NCBI RefSeq assembly: GCF_000373365.1
Contig: NZ_KB891231.1
Coordinates: 1 to 48,379, forward strand
Direction: 5' to 3'
Length of the DNA: 48,379 nucleotides
From: Parafrankia discariae
GTDB taxonomy: Bacteria; Actinomycetota; Actinomycetes; Frankiales; Frankiaceae
The notes under the pieces are model-generated. The model made no database searches. It was not told the origin of the DNA and saw only the letters and a program-made list of their open reading frames with translations. Position 1 is the stretch's first letter, and each line of letters begins with the position of its first letter. The position numbers and the translations under genes are program-made. Below are positions 25,989 through 35,032 of the stretch, one piece after another.

Positions 25989-26052
25989 TCGCACCGCCGG
26001 GAGACACCCCGGCATGCCATCATCACGGGCGGCGGCACGAGGGAGGAGCAGC

Positions 26053-26850
26053 ATGACCGATGACCTGGGAGCGGCGGGCCTGCGGTTCGAGCGCGACGGA
26101 GCCATCGGCTGGTGCGTGATCGACCGGCCGGCAGCCCGGAACGCCCTGACGCCGGCGATGTACTTCGGCATCAAGCGGGCCGTGGCGCTGGTCAACAGCT
26201 CACCCGACCTGGCCGCACTGATCATCACCGGCACCGGTGACGTGTTCGCCCCCGGCGGCGACCTCGGCAGCAGGTCCGAGCCCGGCGACAACCTGCCGCC
26301 CGACCTGCGCGGCGAGGACGTCCTGCCGTTCCTCACCATCCGGGACAGCCGGGCGCCGGTCATCGCCGCCGTCAACGGCATCTGCCAGGCCGGCGGCCTG
26401 CTGATCGCCATGATGGCGGACATCGCGGTCGCCAGTGACCAGGCGACGTTCCGGGTCCCGGAGCTGCTGCGCGGGATCCCCGACGCCACCTACGCGGCCG
26501 TCCTGCCCGCCCACGTCGGCATCGCGGTGGCCCGTGACCTGCTGCTGTCGGCCCGCCGCTTCGACGCCGCCGAGGCTCAGCGGCTGGGCCTGATCAGCCG
26601 GGTCGTGCCGCACGACCAGCTCCGCGCGGCCGCCGTCCAGGCCGCCGGGGAGATCCTGCAGACCGCCCCGGCGGCCCGCATGCACGTCAAGCGCATGCTG
26701 AACGAGCGCTACGGGCTTATCGACTACCAGACCATGTTCTGGGCGATGCAGGAGTCACCCGAGCCGCGCGAGGGCATGCGCGCGTTCATGGAGAAGCGGG
26801 CACCCGAATGGGTCCCCGAGCAGTTCGCCGGCGACGGCGGACGTCGTTGA
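26053..26850 (+). CDS. Enoyl-CoA hydratase/isomerase family protein
   Basis: This is a 265-residue crotonase-fold protein. It has VIDRPAARNALTPAM, the CoA/oxyanion segment IITGTGDVFAPGGDLG, the second oxyanion glycines VNGICQAGGLLIAMMADIAV, and RVPELLRGIPD, where catalytic acids often lie. The end reads EGMRAFMEKRAPEWV. It hydrates or isomerises enoyl-CoA thioesters. GGGAGGAGCAGC precedes ATG 26053. Probably in an operon with the upstream LLM oxidoreductase. Confidence 0.93.
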   Translation: MTDDLGAAGLRFERDGAIGWCVIDRPAARNALTPAMYFGIKRAVALVNSSPDLAALIITGTGDVFAPGGDLGSRSEPGDNLPPDLRGEDVLPFLTIRDSRAPVIAAVNGICQAGGLLIAMMADIAVASDQATFRVPELLRGIPDATYAAVLPAHVGIAVARDLLLSARRFDAAEAQRLGLISRVVPHDQLRAAAVQAAGEILQTAPAARMHVKRMLNERYGLIDYQTMFWAMQESPEPREGMRAFMEKRAPEWVPEQFAGDGGRR

Positions 26851-27263
26851 CCTGACCCCGGTCCGTACTCCCGCCCCGCACTCCGCTCCGCGCTCCCGCG
26901 CCGAACTCCCGCTCCGCCACGGACGGGTTTCCGGCGCGGGACTCCCAGCTCCGGATACCCGGGCCGCTCCAGACGTCGGGCGGCCCGGGATGCCATGCCA
27001 TTTCGGACACCGGGTCACCCCAGATAGCTGAGGATATTCGTCGACTCCTTTGCCGTCCGACACAAGAATTCGACGCCCGGAACACTACCGAAAAGCATCG
27101 GTCACACTCCGCCGGACCCTTTTCCGGACGGGGCGACAGTCCGGCGTCAAGGATCACGGATATCGGCCGGGCCGTCGGCGGTGATCCCGCGCGCGGCTGC
27201 CGGAGGAAATGGAGAACCTGGCGCAGCCGCGGCTTCGACGTCCCGGGAGGGGAATCAGAATCG
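26851..27263. other. Intergenic region upstream of the GGDEF gene
   Basis: No gene seen. A C/G-rich tract with cgctccg-like units covers about 26870-26925. CGCCGGAC (27110-27117) pairs with GTCCGGCG (27139-27146), a possible terminator or leader hairpin. I looked for a c-di-GMP riboswitch in front of the cyclase and did not find its conserved core. Confidence 0.45.
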
Positions 27264-28496
27264 GTGATCACCGACGATGTGGCTGCCGCGGTCCTCGACT
27301 CGTTACCGTCACGCATCGCCGTGCTGGGACCCGATGGAATGGTGGTCCGGCTCAACGACGCGTGGCGGCGCAGCGCCGCGGCCGGGCTGGCGGTCGTCCC
27401 CGTCCGCCCCGGGGCGAGCTGGCTGGCCGCCTGCGAGGCGGCCGGGCGCGGCGCGGAACCGCTGCGGACGCTGGCCGGGCTGACCCGGCGGATGCTGGAC
27501 AACCGCCGCGACCAGGTCCGCGTCGAGATCCCGCTGACCACTCCGCGTGGCGAGCGCTGGCTGGACGTCCGGATCAGGGCACTCAGCCGCGGCGACGGGC
27601 TGGTCGTCGTGGTGGACGACGTCACCGATCGCCACGACCGGGAGGCCGCGCTGCGCCACCGCGCGACCCATGACCCGGTGACGGGACTCCCCAACCGCTC
27701 GGCTCTCCGTGATCTGATAACCGAGGCGCTGGCCGCGCCGCCGACCGCCGTTTCCGGCCAGTTGGCACCACCCGAAACGACCAGGAACAGCGGCCGGCGG
27801 ACATCCTCCGAACAGGCGGGCGTCCCCGGCGCGGAGACGGGGACGGTACCCGTTCGGACCGATCAGCCGGACGCGGCGGGAGCCGAGGGCGGCGCGCCTG
27901 AGGGCGGCGCGGCCGTGGGCGGCGCGGCCGAGGCGATCCGTCCCGGGGCCGGCGCCGCGGCGGTGCCGACCGGGAGCTCCGCGGTGGCGGTCCTGTTCCT
28001 CGATCTGGACGCCTTCGCGCGGGTCAACCAGCGGTTCGGCTACGCGGTCGGCGACGGGACGCTGCGCGCGGTCGCGTTGCGGTTCGCCGAGGTGCTGGAG
28101 CCCGGCGCGGTGCTGGGCCGCTGGGGCGGGGACGAGTTCGTCGTCGTGACGACCGCGGGGACCGGCCAGGCCGCGGTGGCGCTGGCCGACCGGCTCACCT
28201 CCTGCCTCGTCGACCCGCTGGTCGTGGAGGACCACCGGGTCCGGGTCACGGCGAGCGTCGGGATCGCGTTCGGTGGGGGGCTCCGTTCGGGGCATGGCGA
28301 GGTCGCCCCATCCCGCGCCGATGACGCCGTGGGCCTCGACGCCGCCCGACCGGTCCCGGTCCACCGGCCGCTGGACGGCGATGCGCTGGTGAGGATGGCC
28401 GGCGAGGAGATCATGAAGGCGCGGTCCCGGGCCCGCGAGTCCCGGCGGGGCCGCAGCCGTGGCCAGAATCGCTCGAAAACAGGCGACTCTTCGTAA
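27264..28496 (+). CDS. PAS-GGDEF protein (probable diguanylate cyclase)
   Basis: This is a 410-residue cytoplasmic protein. A PAS-like domain covers about 8-125 (SRIAVLGPDGMVVRLNDAWR; WLDVRIRALSRGDGLVVVVD), joined by the standard linker HRATHDPVTGLPNRSALRDL. The GGDEF motif is intact in GRWGGDEFVVV, and LDLDAFARVNQRFGYAVGDG carries the metal and substrate residues. The RxxD inhibitory site is absent. An Ala/Gly/Pro-rich insertion of about 85 residues splits the domain after its first helix, and the usual AD-xAMYxAK end is altered. GTG 27264 is used. It is 48 bp upstream of the FHA-FtsK ATPase gene on the same strand, so c-di-GMP output may be tied to that locus. Confidence 0.88.
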   Translation: MITDDVAAAVLDSLPSRIAVLGPDGMVVRLNDAWRRSAAAGLAVVPVRPGASWLAACEAAGRGAEPLRTLAGLTRRMLDNRRDQVRVEIPLTTPRGERWLDVRIRALSRGDGLVVVVDDVTDRHDREAALRHRATHDPVTGLPNRSALRDLITEALAAPPTAVSGQLAPPETTRNSGRRTSSEQAGVPGAETGTVPVRTDQPDAAGAEGGAPEGGAAVGGAAEAIRPGAGAAAVPTGSSAVAVLFLDLDAFARVNQRFGYAVGDGTLRAVALRFAEVLEPGAVLGRWGGDEFVVVTTAGTGQAAVALADRLTSCLVDPLVVEDHRVRVTASVGIAFGGGLRSGHGEVAPSRADDAVGLDAARPVPVHRPLDGDALVRMAGEEIMKARSRARESRRGRSRGQNRSKTGDSS

Positions 28497-28544
28497 GAAG
28501 TTACAGAGAGCACACTGTCGGATTCGGCTTGTATCGTGCCCGCC

Positions 28545-31500
28545 ATGTGGATCACGATCGGTGTCACCGGCTTCGCGGACCCGCTCCGCCGGGCACCTGC
28601 CCGCTCCCGTGTGGGGTCTTCCTCCGCGGTATCCCCCTCCGGGCCGCCGGCCGGCAGCCGCCGGGCCACCCGGCGAACGGTGCTGCTCCGAGCCGACGGC
28701 GCGACGCCGCTGGGCACGATCGCGGCCGCGCTGGCGGAGCGCGCGCCCGGATCCGAGCGGCGATCGGGCGGCCGGGGGCGGGTGCGGTCCCCCGGAACAC
28801 TTCAAGGTGCCCGCGAGCCCCCGGCGGCGATCCACGTCGACGGCACGGAGGTCGACCCCGGGCTACGGCTGGACGCCTCGCCCCTGCGCGACGGCTCCGT
28901 CCTCGGCCGCGGAGCACCCCTCGGGGCAGCACTCGGAGGATCACCGCTCGGGGCAGCGCTCGGAGGGCCCGGCGCGCCGCCCGGAGCCGGGCGAACCGAG
29001 CCGATGGGGCTGGTCGAGCTCCGGGTCACCGGCGGTCCCGGCGCCGGCCTGGTGCACCGGCTCATGCCCGGCGAATACGGCGTGGGGTCCGACCCGGCCG
29101 GTGGCGTCGTGCTGCGCGGCCACTCGACGCCCCGGCGGGCGCTGTCCCTGCGGGTCGACGTCGACGGCTCCTGCGTGATCACACCGCGCGCGGGGGCGAC
29201 GGTGTGGATCGACGGGTGCCACCGCGACGGCCCGGTCCCCGTCCCGGCCGGTGAACCCGGCGGTGCCCGGCCGCGGGTCGCCCTGCGCGTCGGCGGGGCG
29301 CGGCTGCTGCTGACAGTGCCCGACGAGCCGGACGCTCTGCTCAGGCCGGCTCCGGCCGGGCCGTACCTGGAGATCAGTCGCGAGCCGCGGATGCGGCGTG
29401 CCCCGGGCGGTTCCCGGTACCACCTCCCCACGCCGCCGGTTCCGCCGCGGCCCGCGCCGCCTCCGGTACTGACAACCCTCCTCCCGGCCGCGGCCGGGAC
29501 CGGGATGGCGGTCCTCCTCCATGCCTACTACCTGCTTCTCTTCGCGGCGCTGGCGCCGCTCTCCCTGCTCGGTTCCTATCTGGCGGCACGGCGCCAGGCG
29601 GCTCGGGAGCACCGGCGTGAGCTGGCCGGGTACCAGCGGGCGCGGGCCGAGATCGACCGGGACGCCACCGCCGCGCTCGACCGCGAGGCCACCACCCTGC
29701 GCGATGCCCATCCGGACCCGGCGGCGACGCTGCTGCGCGCGCTCGGTCCGCGCCGTGGTCTCTGGGAACGGCGCCCCGAGGACCCGGACTTCCTCCACCT
29801 GCGGGTCGGCACGGGCGACCTGCCCGGCGGTGTCGTCCTCGACGACCCCACCGCGCCGGATCACCGCCGCCAGACCAGGTGGCTGCTGCGGGACGTCCCG
29901 GTGACGGTGCCGCTGCCCGAGATCGGGGTCCTCGGGGTGGTGGGGGCGGGGGACTTCGCCAGGGTGGTCGGGTCCTGGCTGGTGGCGCAGGCCGCCGTGG
30001 CCCACAGCCCGCGGGATCTCGCCGTCCACCTCGTCGTCGCGAGCGCGTCCCCGGCGAGCTGGGAGTGGGCGCGGTGGCTGCCGCACTGCCGCCCGCCCGA
30101 CGGGCCCCCCGGAGCGGTCCTCGTCGGGGCGGACGAGCCAGGCCGGGCTCGTCGCGTCGACGAACTCGCGAGCCTGATCGACACTCGGCTGGCCCACACC
30201 GGGGGTGCCGGCACCGTTCGGGCACCGCGCGCTCCCGCCGTGCTGGTCGTCGTCGAGGGCGCGGCCTCGATGCGGGCGGCCCTGATCCCGGTGCTGCGCT
30301 CCGGGCCACTCGTCGGCGTCCACGTCGTGTGTCTCGAACGTGATCCGCGGATGTTGCCGCCCGAATGCCACACGGTCGTCGAGCAGGCACCGGGCGGCCT
30401 GCGGATCCGCCGGCAGGGAGCCGAGGGCGTCGAGCAGGTCTGCCCCGACCTGGTCGCCGTGGGCGCGGAGATCTCCGGGGCCACGGCCGCGGCCTGGTGC
30501 GAACAACTGGCACGGGCGCTGGCACCGGTTCGCGACCCTGGCCCACACGAACGCGGACCGGTCTCCGCCCGGGCGGAGACCAGACTGCTCGAACTGCTCG
30601 ACCTCGACCCGCCGACCGCCCGGGCGCTCGCCCCACGCTGGATCACGGACCGCGCGCCGGGGCCGGTCCCCATCGGAGTGTGCCCCGCGGGGCCGGTCAG
30701 CCTCGATCTGAGCCGCGACGGTCCGCACGCCCTGGTCGCCGGCACGACCGGATCCGGCAAATCGGAGTTCCTGCAGTCGCTGGTGGCCTCACTGGCCGTC
30801 CACAACCGGCCGGATGAGATGGCCTTCGTCCTCGTCGACTACAAGGGCGGCAGCGCCTTCGGCGACTGCGCCCGTCTCCCGCACACCGTCGGGCTGGTGA
30901 CCGATCTCGATCCACATCTGGTGCGGCGCGCCCTCGACTCCCTCGGTGCCGAGCTGCGCCGCCGCGAGGCGTTGCTCGCCGCGGCGGGGTGCAAGGACAT
31001 CGACGACTACGGCCGGGCCCCGCGGCCCGCCCACCAGGCACGGCAGCCGCTGCCACGGCTCGTCGTCGTCATCGACGAGTTCGCCGCCCTCGTCCGCGAA
31101 CTGCCGGAGTTCGTCTCCGGGCTCGTCGGGCTCGCCGGGCGGGGCCGGTCGCTGGGGATCCACCTGGTGCTCGCCACCCAGCGACCGGCGGGCGTCGTCT
31201 CACCGGAGATCATGGCCAACACCAATCTGCGGGTGGCGCTGCGGGTCACCGACCAGGCGGAGAGCATCGACGTGCTGGGCCTGCCGGACGCCGCGTTCCT
31301 CCCCGGCTCAGCGCCGGGCCGGGCGATCGTGCGGGTCGGCCAGGGCTCCCCACTGACCTTCCAGGCCGGCCGGATCGGTGGCTCTCCACGCCGGGCCGAG
31401 GCACCGGCCGCGGCACCGGTCGTGATCGAGCTGCCCTGGCCGCCCCCCGCCGACCTCGCTGACGCCGTCGCCCGCGCCGAGAGCATCGCGGCGGGGCCCG

Positions 31501-33464
31501 ACCTCCCGCCCGAGACCGCGGAACCCGGCGGCGAGGAGGTTACGGACCTGCGCGCGCTGGCCCGGGCACTGCGGGAGGCGGCCCGGATCTGCCGCGTCCC
31601 GGGCCCGCGGCGGCCGTGGCTGCCGCCGCTGCCCGCCCGGATCACGATCGGAGATCTTCCCGCGGACGGGTCGTCCGGCCCGGGCCCGGGTGGGCCGGAG
31701 CTGCCTCCCGTCCCACTCGGGCTCGCCGACCTGTGCCTGGCCCAGGCCCAGCCTGTCTTCGCGGTCGATCTCGAGCACGGGTCCCACCTGATGATCCTCG
31801 GGGCGCCACGCTCCGGGCGGTCCACGGTGCTGCGGACCTTCGCCGGGTCGCTCGCCAGGGCGGTGTCCCCGGCCGACGTCCACCTGTACGGGCTGGACTG
31901 CGGGAACAACAGCCTCGCGCCGCTGACCGCCCTCCCCCACACCGGAGCTGTCGTCGGCGTGAGCGAGACCGAGCGGGTCCACCGCCTGCTCGCCCGGCTG
32001 ACGGACGAGGTCACCTGGCGGCAGGAGGTGCTCGCCGGCGGCGGCTTCGCCGATCTGGCCGAGGCCAGGCTCGCCGGCGGGGCTTCCTCCAGCCCACGTC
32101 TCGGGGAGGGGCTCAGCGCGTCGCCCGGCGCGGAGGACGAGACCCACCGCCGCGTGGAGGACGTGCCGTTCCGCCGCGCGGGCGGCGCACGGCCCGCGCG
32201 GCTGCCCTACCTGGTCCTCCTGCTCGACGGGTACGAGGGATTCCTGGCCGCCTTCGAGAGCTTCGACGGGGCGGCGGCGGTCGACCGCCTGCTGGCGCTC
32301 GCGCGGGACGGCCCCGCTGTCGGCCTGCGGATCCTGGTCACGACCGATCGGCGCGGTCTCACCGGCCGGCTGCCGTCCACCATGGAGCAACGGCTGGTGC
32401 TGCGGATGGCGGAACGCGCCGACTACGGCCTGGCCGGCCTGGCCGGGTCCCGCATCCCTGACGCCCTGCCACCCGGCCGCGGCTTTCTGGTCGGAGGGCC
32501 GCCCGGCCGCGTGGCGCCCGAGTGGCACGATGCCGCCGGGCCCGTCGAGCTGCAGGTCGCCCTACTGGTCGACGACCCGTCCGGCTCCGCGCAGGCGGGC
32601 AGCCTGCGCCGGATGACGACGCCCCACGGCCGGGCCGCACGCCGGCCCGTTCCGCGCCCGTTCCGGGTGGACGTCCTGCCCGCCCGGATCAGCGCGCGGG
32701 AGATCTCGGCGCTGCGCGCGACCGGACCGCAGCCGGGCGCCCCAGCCGGGCCCGGCGACACGGCACAGCCCGGCGACACGGCCGGGTCGGGCAGCACGGC
32801 CGGGTCGGGCCGGCGGGCCCCGGTCCTCCTCGGTGTCGGGGGTGACGAGCTGGCACCCGTCGGCATCGACCTCGACGCCGACGGACCCGGGTTCGTCGTG
32901 GCCGGCCCGGCCCGGTCGGGGCGCAGCTCGACGCTGACCAGCATCGGGCGCGGCCTGCTCGCCGCGGGATCACGGCTCGTGGTCATCTGCCCGCGTCCGT
33001 CCCCGCTGCGTGGCCTCAGCGGTCCGGCGGTGGTCCAGCTGGTGGAGGGCATCCCGCTGAACGAGGCCCTCCGGCGGCTCGGCGGGCCCGCCCAGGTGGT
33101 CGTCCTGGTCGACGACGCGGAGCTCGCCGCGCCCTCGTCACTCGGTGACGAGCTCGCCGTCTTCCTGCGCGGCGGGCACGACGGTGGCGGGCTGGTGGCG
33201 GCCGGCACCACGGAGGATCTCGCCGGCCAGTTCCGTGGCTTCCTGGTCGATGCCCGCCGCTCGCGGAACGGCCTGCTGCTTTCTCCGGGCGGCCCCGCCG
33301 ACGGTGACCTGCTCGGCGTCCGGCTACCGCGAACCGTCTGCGGACCGGGGCCACCCGGGCGGGGGCTCCTGGTCCGACGCGGCACGATCACACCCGTCCA
33401 GGTAGTCGAACCATCACCAGAAGAAGAAGCCCGACCACCGCCACACTCGGGAAATCGTAATTGA
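28545..33464 (+). CDS. FHA-FtsK/SpoIIIE ATPase, EssC/EccC-like type VII secretion motor
   Basis: This protein has about 1639 residues. An FHA-like domain lies at about 155-260 (VELRVTGGPGAGLVHRLMPG and onward). A proline-rich hinge and two membrane segments follow at about 310-350, then a helical region and three FtsK/SpoIIIE ATPase modules. Module 1 has an intact P-loop GTTGSGKSE (about 733) and Walker B VVVIDEFAAL (about 840). Modules 2 (GAPRSGRST, about 1086) and 3 (GPARSGRSS, about 1454) have Arg in place of the P-loop Lys. An N-terminal FHA before the membrane segments is the EssC/YukBA order rather than mycobacterial EccCa/b. It should power export of the WXG100 proteins encoded next. 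ATG 28545 or GTG 28536. Confidence 0.9.
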   Translation: MWITIGVTGFADPLRRAPARSRVGSSSAVSPSGPPAGSRRATRRTVLLRADGATPLGTIAAALAERAPGSERRSGGRGRVRSPGTLQGAREPPAAIHVDGTEVDPGLRLDASPLRDGSVLGRGAPLGAALGGSPLGAALGGPGAPPGAGRTEPMGLVELRVTGGPGAGLVHRLMPGEYGVGSDPAGGVVLRGHSTPRRALSLRVDVDGSCVITPRAGATVWIDGCHRDGPVPVPAGEPGGARPRVALRVGGARLLLTVPDEPDALLRPAPAGPYLEISREPRMRRAPGGSRYHLPTPPVPPRPAPPPVLTTLLPAAAGTGMAVLLHAYYLLLFAALAPLSLLGSYLAARRQAAREHRRELAGYQRARAEIDRDATAALDREATTLRDAHPDPAATLLRALGPRRGLWERRPEDPDFLHLRVGTGDLPGGVVLDDPTAPDHRRQTRWLLRDVPVTVPLPEIGVLGVVGAGDFARVVGSWLVAQAAVAHSPRDLAVHLVVASASPASWEWARWLPHCRPPDGPPGAVLVGADEPGRARRVDELASLIDTRLAHTGGAGTVRAPRAPAVLVVVEGAASMRAALIPVLRSGPLVGVHVVCLERDPRMLPPECHTVVEQAPGGLRIRRQGAEGVEQVCPDLVAVGAEISGATAAAWCEQLARALAPVRDPGPHERGPVSARAETRLLELLDLDPPTARALAPRWITDRAPGPVPIGVCPAGPVSLDLSRDGPHALVAGTTGSGKSEFLQSLVASLAVHNRPDEMAFVLVDYKGGSAFGDCARLPHTVGLVTDLDPHLVRRALDSLGAELRRREALLAAAGCKDIDDYGRAPRPAHQARQPLPRLVVVIDEFAALVRELPEFVSGLVGLAGRGRSLGIHLVLATQRPAGVVSPEIMANTNLRVALRVTDQAESIDVLGLPDAAFLPGSAPGRAIVRVGQGSPLTFQAGRIGGSPRRAEAPAAAPVVIELPWPPPADLADAVARAESIAAGPDLPPETAEPGGEEVTDLRALARALREAARICRVPGPRRPWLPPLPARITIGDLPADGSSGPGPGGPELPPVPLGLADLCLAQAQPVFAVDLEHGSHLMILGAPRSGRSTVLRTFAGSLARAVSPADVHLYGLDCGNNSLAPLTALPHTGAVVGVSETERVHRLLARLTDEVTWRQEVLAGGGFADLAEARLAGGASSSPRLGEGLSASPGAEDETHRRVEDVPFRRAGGARPARLPYLVLLLDGYEGFLAAFESFDGAAAVDRLLALARDGPAVGLRILVTTDRRGLTGRLPSTMEQRLVLRMAERADYGLAGLAGSRIPDALPPGRGFLVGGPPGRVAPEWHDAAGPVELQVALLVDDPSGSAQAGSLRRMTTPHGRAARRPVPRPFRVDVLPARISAREISALRATGPQPGAPAGPGDTAQPGDTAGSGSTAGSGRRAPVLLGVGGDELAPVGIDLDADGPGFVVAGPARSGRSSTLTSIGRGLLAAGSRLVVICPRPSPLRGLSGPAVVQLVEGIPLNEALRRLGGPAQVVVLVDDAELAAPSSLGDELAVFLRGGHDGGGLVAAGTTEDLAGQFRGFLVDARRSRNGLLLSPGGPADGDLLGVRLPRTVCGPGPPGRGLLVRRGTITPVQVVEPSPEEEARPPPHSGNRN
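28917..28967 (+). repeat. Two 24-bp in-frame repeats (PLGAALGG)
   Basis: PLGAALGG is encoded twice by nearly identical 24-bp units separated by one Ser codon. They form the linker just before the FHA-like domain of the secretion ATPase. Confidence 0.75.
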
Positions 33465-33471
33465 TGCATCA
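33460..33471. promoter_or_regulatory. 12-bp palindrome TTGATGCATCAA at the ATPase stop codon
   Basis: A perfect palindrome that includes the TGA stop (33462-33464) and lies 115 bp before the first WXG100 gene, in an AT-richer patch. It could be an operator for the WXG100 pair. Confidence 0.3.
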
Positions 33472-33585
33472 ACCCGACACTAAAGGTAACATCGCACTGT
33501 CGATCGGATCACATCAGGACCATCTCCCGGCAGCAACCTACCGCCTGTGCATCCGACCCCATGACCCCGGACGGACGGACCACTC

Positions 33586-33855
33586 ATGCGCACTGTCACC
33601 ACGCCCGCGGCTCAGCACGCGGCCGGCCAGATGACCCAGCGGCTCACGGATCTCCAGACGACGACGGCGAGCCTCGTCGCCCGCGGGAACGCCCTGGCCG
33701 ACCCGACGAACTGGGAGGGCCCGAAGGCGCAGCTGTTCCGCGCGCAGATCTGGCCCGAGGTGCAGAGCACCCTGTCCGCGCTGCAGACGAACCTCTCGGA
33801 CCTCGCCCGCACCGTGACCGAGATCAACCAGCGGACCGCGCTGGCCGGTAGCTGA
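33586..33855 (+). CDS. WXG100-family protein (first of a pair)
   Basis: This is an 89-residue helical-hairpin protein of the size and shape of ESAT-6/CFP-10-type T7SS substrates. The turn is NWEGPKAQLFRAQIWPEVQS with the W-x-G motif (WEG). Helices before and after it are alanine/leucine-rich, and no signal peptide is present. It shares the extended pattern NW(E/D)GxxAxxFRAxIWP with the protein encoded 70 bp downstream, so the two probably pair as a heterodimer. It follows the FtsK/SpoIIIE ATPase gene by 121 bp. A YxxxD/E export signal is not evident at the C-terminus. Confidence 0.88.
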   Translation: MRTVTTPAAQHAAGQMTQRLTDLQTTTASLVARGNALADPTNWEGPKAQLFRAQIWPEVQSTLSALQTNLSDLARTVTEINQRTALAGS

Positions 33856-33925
33856 CCGCTCCGACCAGCGCCATCAGGAGCAGTCCGCGAAAAGTCCGAA
33901 CGCCCCGCCGCCCCAGGAGCATCCG

Positions 33926-34213
33926 ATGACCACGACCTCAGGCGTCACCGTCCGGGCCACGCCACAGGCGTCGACCGCCGTCGACGATCTCGCCGGCATC
34001 ATCAACGGGCCGCTGCTGGCCCACTTCGACAACCTGCGCGCCACCGCCCGGGTCCTGCTGGAGCCCGAGAACTGGGACGGTCGCACCGCCGCCGAATTCC
34101 GCGCGTCGATCTGGCCGACGTACGAACGCACCCTGACCGACCTGCACACCCAGCTCGACCGGTTGCGCACCCGCCTCGCCGAGATCCAGGCCGACATCCA
34201 GGCGGCCGGCTGA
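33926..34213 (+). CDS. WXG100-family protein (second of a pair)
   Basis: This 95-residue protein is clearly paralogous to its upstream neighbour. The turn is NWDGRTAAEFRASIWPTYER with WDG as the W-x-G motif. It has a predicted two-helix hairpin with a C-terminal coiled-coil-like helix (LDRLRTRLAEIQADIQAAG). AGGAGC precedes ATG 33926. It is likely co-transcribed and co-secreted with the first WXG100 protein by the upstream ATPase. Confidence 0.88.
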   Translation: MTTTSGVTVRATPQASTAVDDLAGIINGPLLAHFDNLRATARVLLEPENWDGRTAAEFRASIWPTYERTLTDLHTQLDRLRTRLAEIQADIQAAG

Positions 34214-34241
34214 CAACCCTGTCACCAGACACCGCCCCGTC

Positions 34242-34259
34242 ACCGGACACCGCTCCGGT
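34242..34259. terminator. Weak hairpin between convergent genes
   Basis: ACCGGA (34242-34247) pairs with TCCGGT (34254-34259) over a 6-nt loop between the stops at 34213 and 34285. Confidence 0.35.
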
Positions 34260-34284
34260 CAGGCGGGACGCTTGCCGCGGGTCG

Positions 34285-34989
34285 TCAGAGATCGGTGCCC
34301 GAGGGCTCCGTGAGCAGACCGACGGCATCGTCGGTGTCCAGTTGCACGCATCCGGCGCGGGTCCGGATCGTGGCCTCGGCGAGCTCGATGTCCAGCAGCA
34401 CCCAGGAGCTACCCAGCTCGAACAGATCCCCGGTCGGGTGCCGATCGACGAGCCGCAGAGCCAGGTCGGGAACGGATCGCTCGGCTGCCGGCGCGACCCA
34501 TCCCCCGAAGACGACGGACACCCAGTCGCAGCCGTCCGAACGCACCGGCCCGCACATCTGGAACCGGCAGGCCTGGTCCTGATCTCCCAGGACACGTCCC
34601 ACCGAGGCCGGTGCCAGCAGCACGAGGCGGGCGAGCGCGGCGGCGGCTCCGAACAGCTCCAGCGACTCGGAGCCGGCCGAAGCCGCATCGGCGGACTCCA
34701 CGGAGGCCGGGCCCGTGCCGACCGGAACGCCACCGGCCGGCACGGGCCCGGTCGCGGTGGGGCCGGTCGCGGTGGGGCCGGGGACGGTGGGGCCGGGGAC
34801 GGTCTCGAAGCGGAGGCCGTGCACCACCCAGCCGCCCCACATGACCAGGCTGCCGTAGGCGGCATCGCGAACCAGCTCGCGCGCGGCCAGTACGTGCACC
34901 GCCTCGGTGGGCGCGGTACGCGCGCTGATCGACGGGTGCCCCGCGCCATGCTGATCGATCGTGCCGTCCACCACGTACTCCTCCAGCAT
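34285..34989 (-). CDS. Uncharacterised protein divergent from rpsD, preceded by iron boxes
   Basis: This 234-residue protein of no recognised family opens MLEEYVVDGTIDQHGAGHPS. It has an Ala/Leu-rich region with ARELVRDAAYGSLVMWGGWV, a proline/threonine repeat linker at about 63-82, then ALARLVLLAPASVGRVLG, CGPVRSDGCDWVSVVFGGWV and SSWVLLDIELAEATI. No signal peptide or membrane helix is evident. It faces the WXG100 genes and shares a 55-bp promoter region with rpsD that carries two DtxR/IdeR-like sites, so it is probably iron-controlled. GGAG-type sequence is weak before ATG 34989. Its role in the secretion locus is unknown. Confidence 0.7.
   Translation of the reverse strand: MLEEYVVDGTIDQHGAGHPSISARTAPTEAVHVLAARELVRDAAYGSLVMWGGWVVHGLRFETVPGPTVPGPTATGPTATGPVPAGGVPVGTGPASVESADAASAGSESLELFGAAAALARLVLLAPASVGRVLGDQDQACRFQMCGPVRSDGCDWVSVVFGGWVAPAAERSVPDLALRLVDRHPTGDLFELGSSWVLLDIELAEATIRTRAGCVQLDTDDAVGLLTEPSGTDL
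34744..34803 (-). repeat. Four 15-bp in-frame repeats
   Basis: Units of the form GGGGCCGG(T/G)(C/G)(G/A)CGGT repeat four times and encode the linker VPGPTVPGPTATGPTATGP of the unknown protein. Confidence 0.8.
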
Positions 34990-34998
34990 CCACTATGG

Positions 34999-35017
34999 TT
35001 AGGCTTGCCTTATTTAA
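34999..35017. promoter_or_regulatory. DtxR/IdeR-like iron box 1
   Basis: TTAGGCTTGCCTTATTTAA matches the consensus TTAGGTTAGCCTAACCTAA at 14 of 19 positions by hand count. It lies in the 55-bp region between rpsD and the divergent gene and overlaps box 2 by 4 bp, as in IdeR targets bound by two dimers. Confidence 0.6.
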
Positions 35018-35032
35018 GGTTACCTAACCTAA
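35014..35032. promoter_or_regulatory. DtxR/IdeR-like iron box 2
   Basis: TTAAGGTTACCTAACCTAA matches the same consensus at 15 of 19 positions, with a perfect right half CCTAACCTAA. It touches the Shine-Dalgarno sequence of rpsD (AAAGGAGG from 35031), so a bound repressor would block transcription of rpsD. Confidence 0.68.

Noticed and set aside
24872-26489. Long frames on both strands across the LLM and hydratase genes
   Set aside because: Arg/Pro-rich shadows; the real frames show conserved family motifs and ribosome sites.
26851-27263. c-di-GMP riboswitch upstream of the GGDEF gene
   Set aside because: The conserved GEMM core is not present; only a generic GC hairpin is seen.
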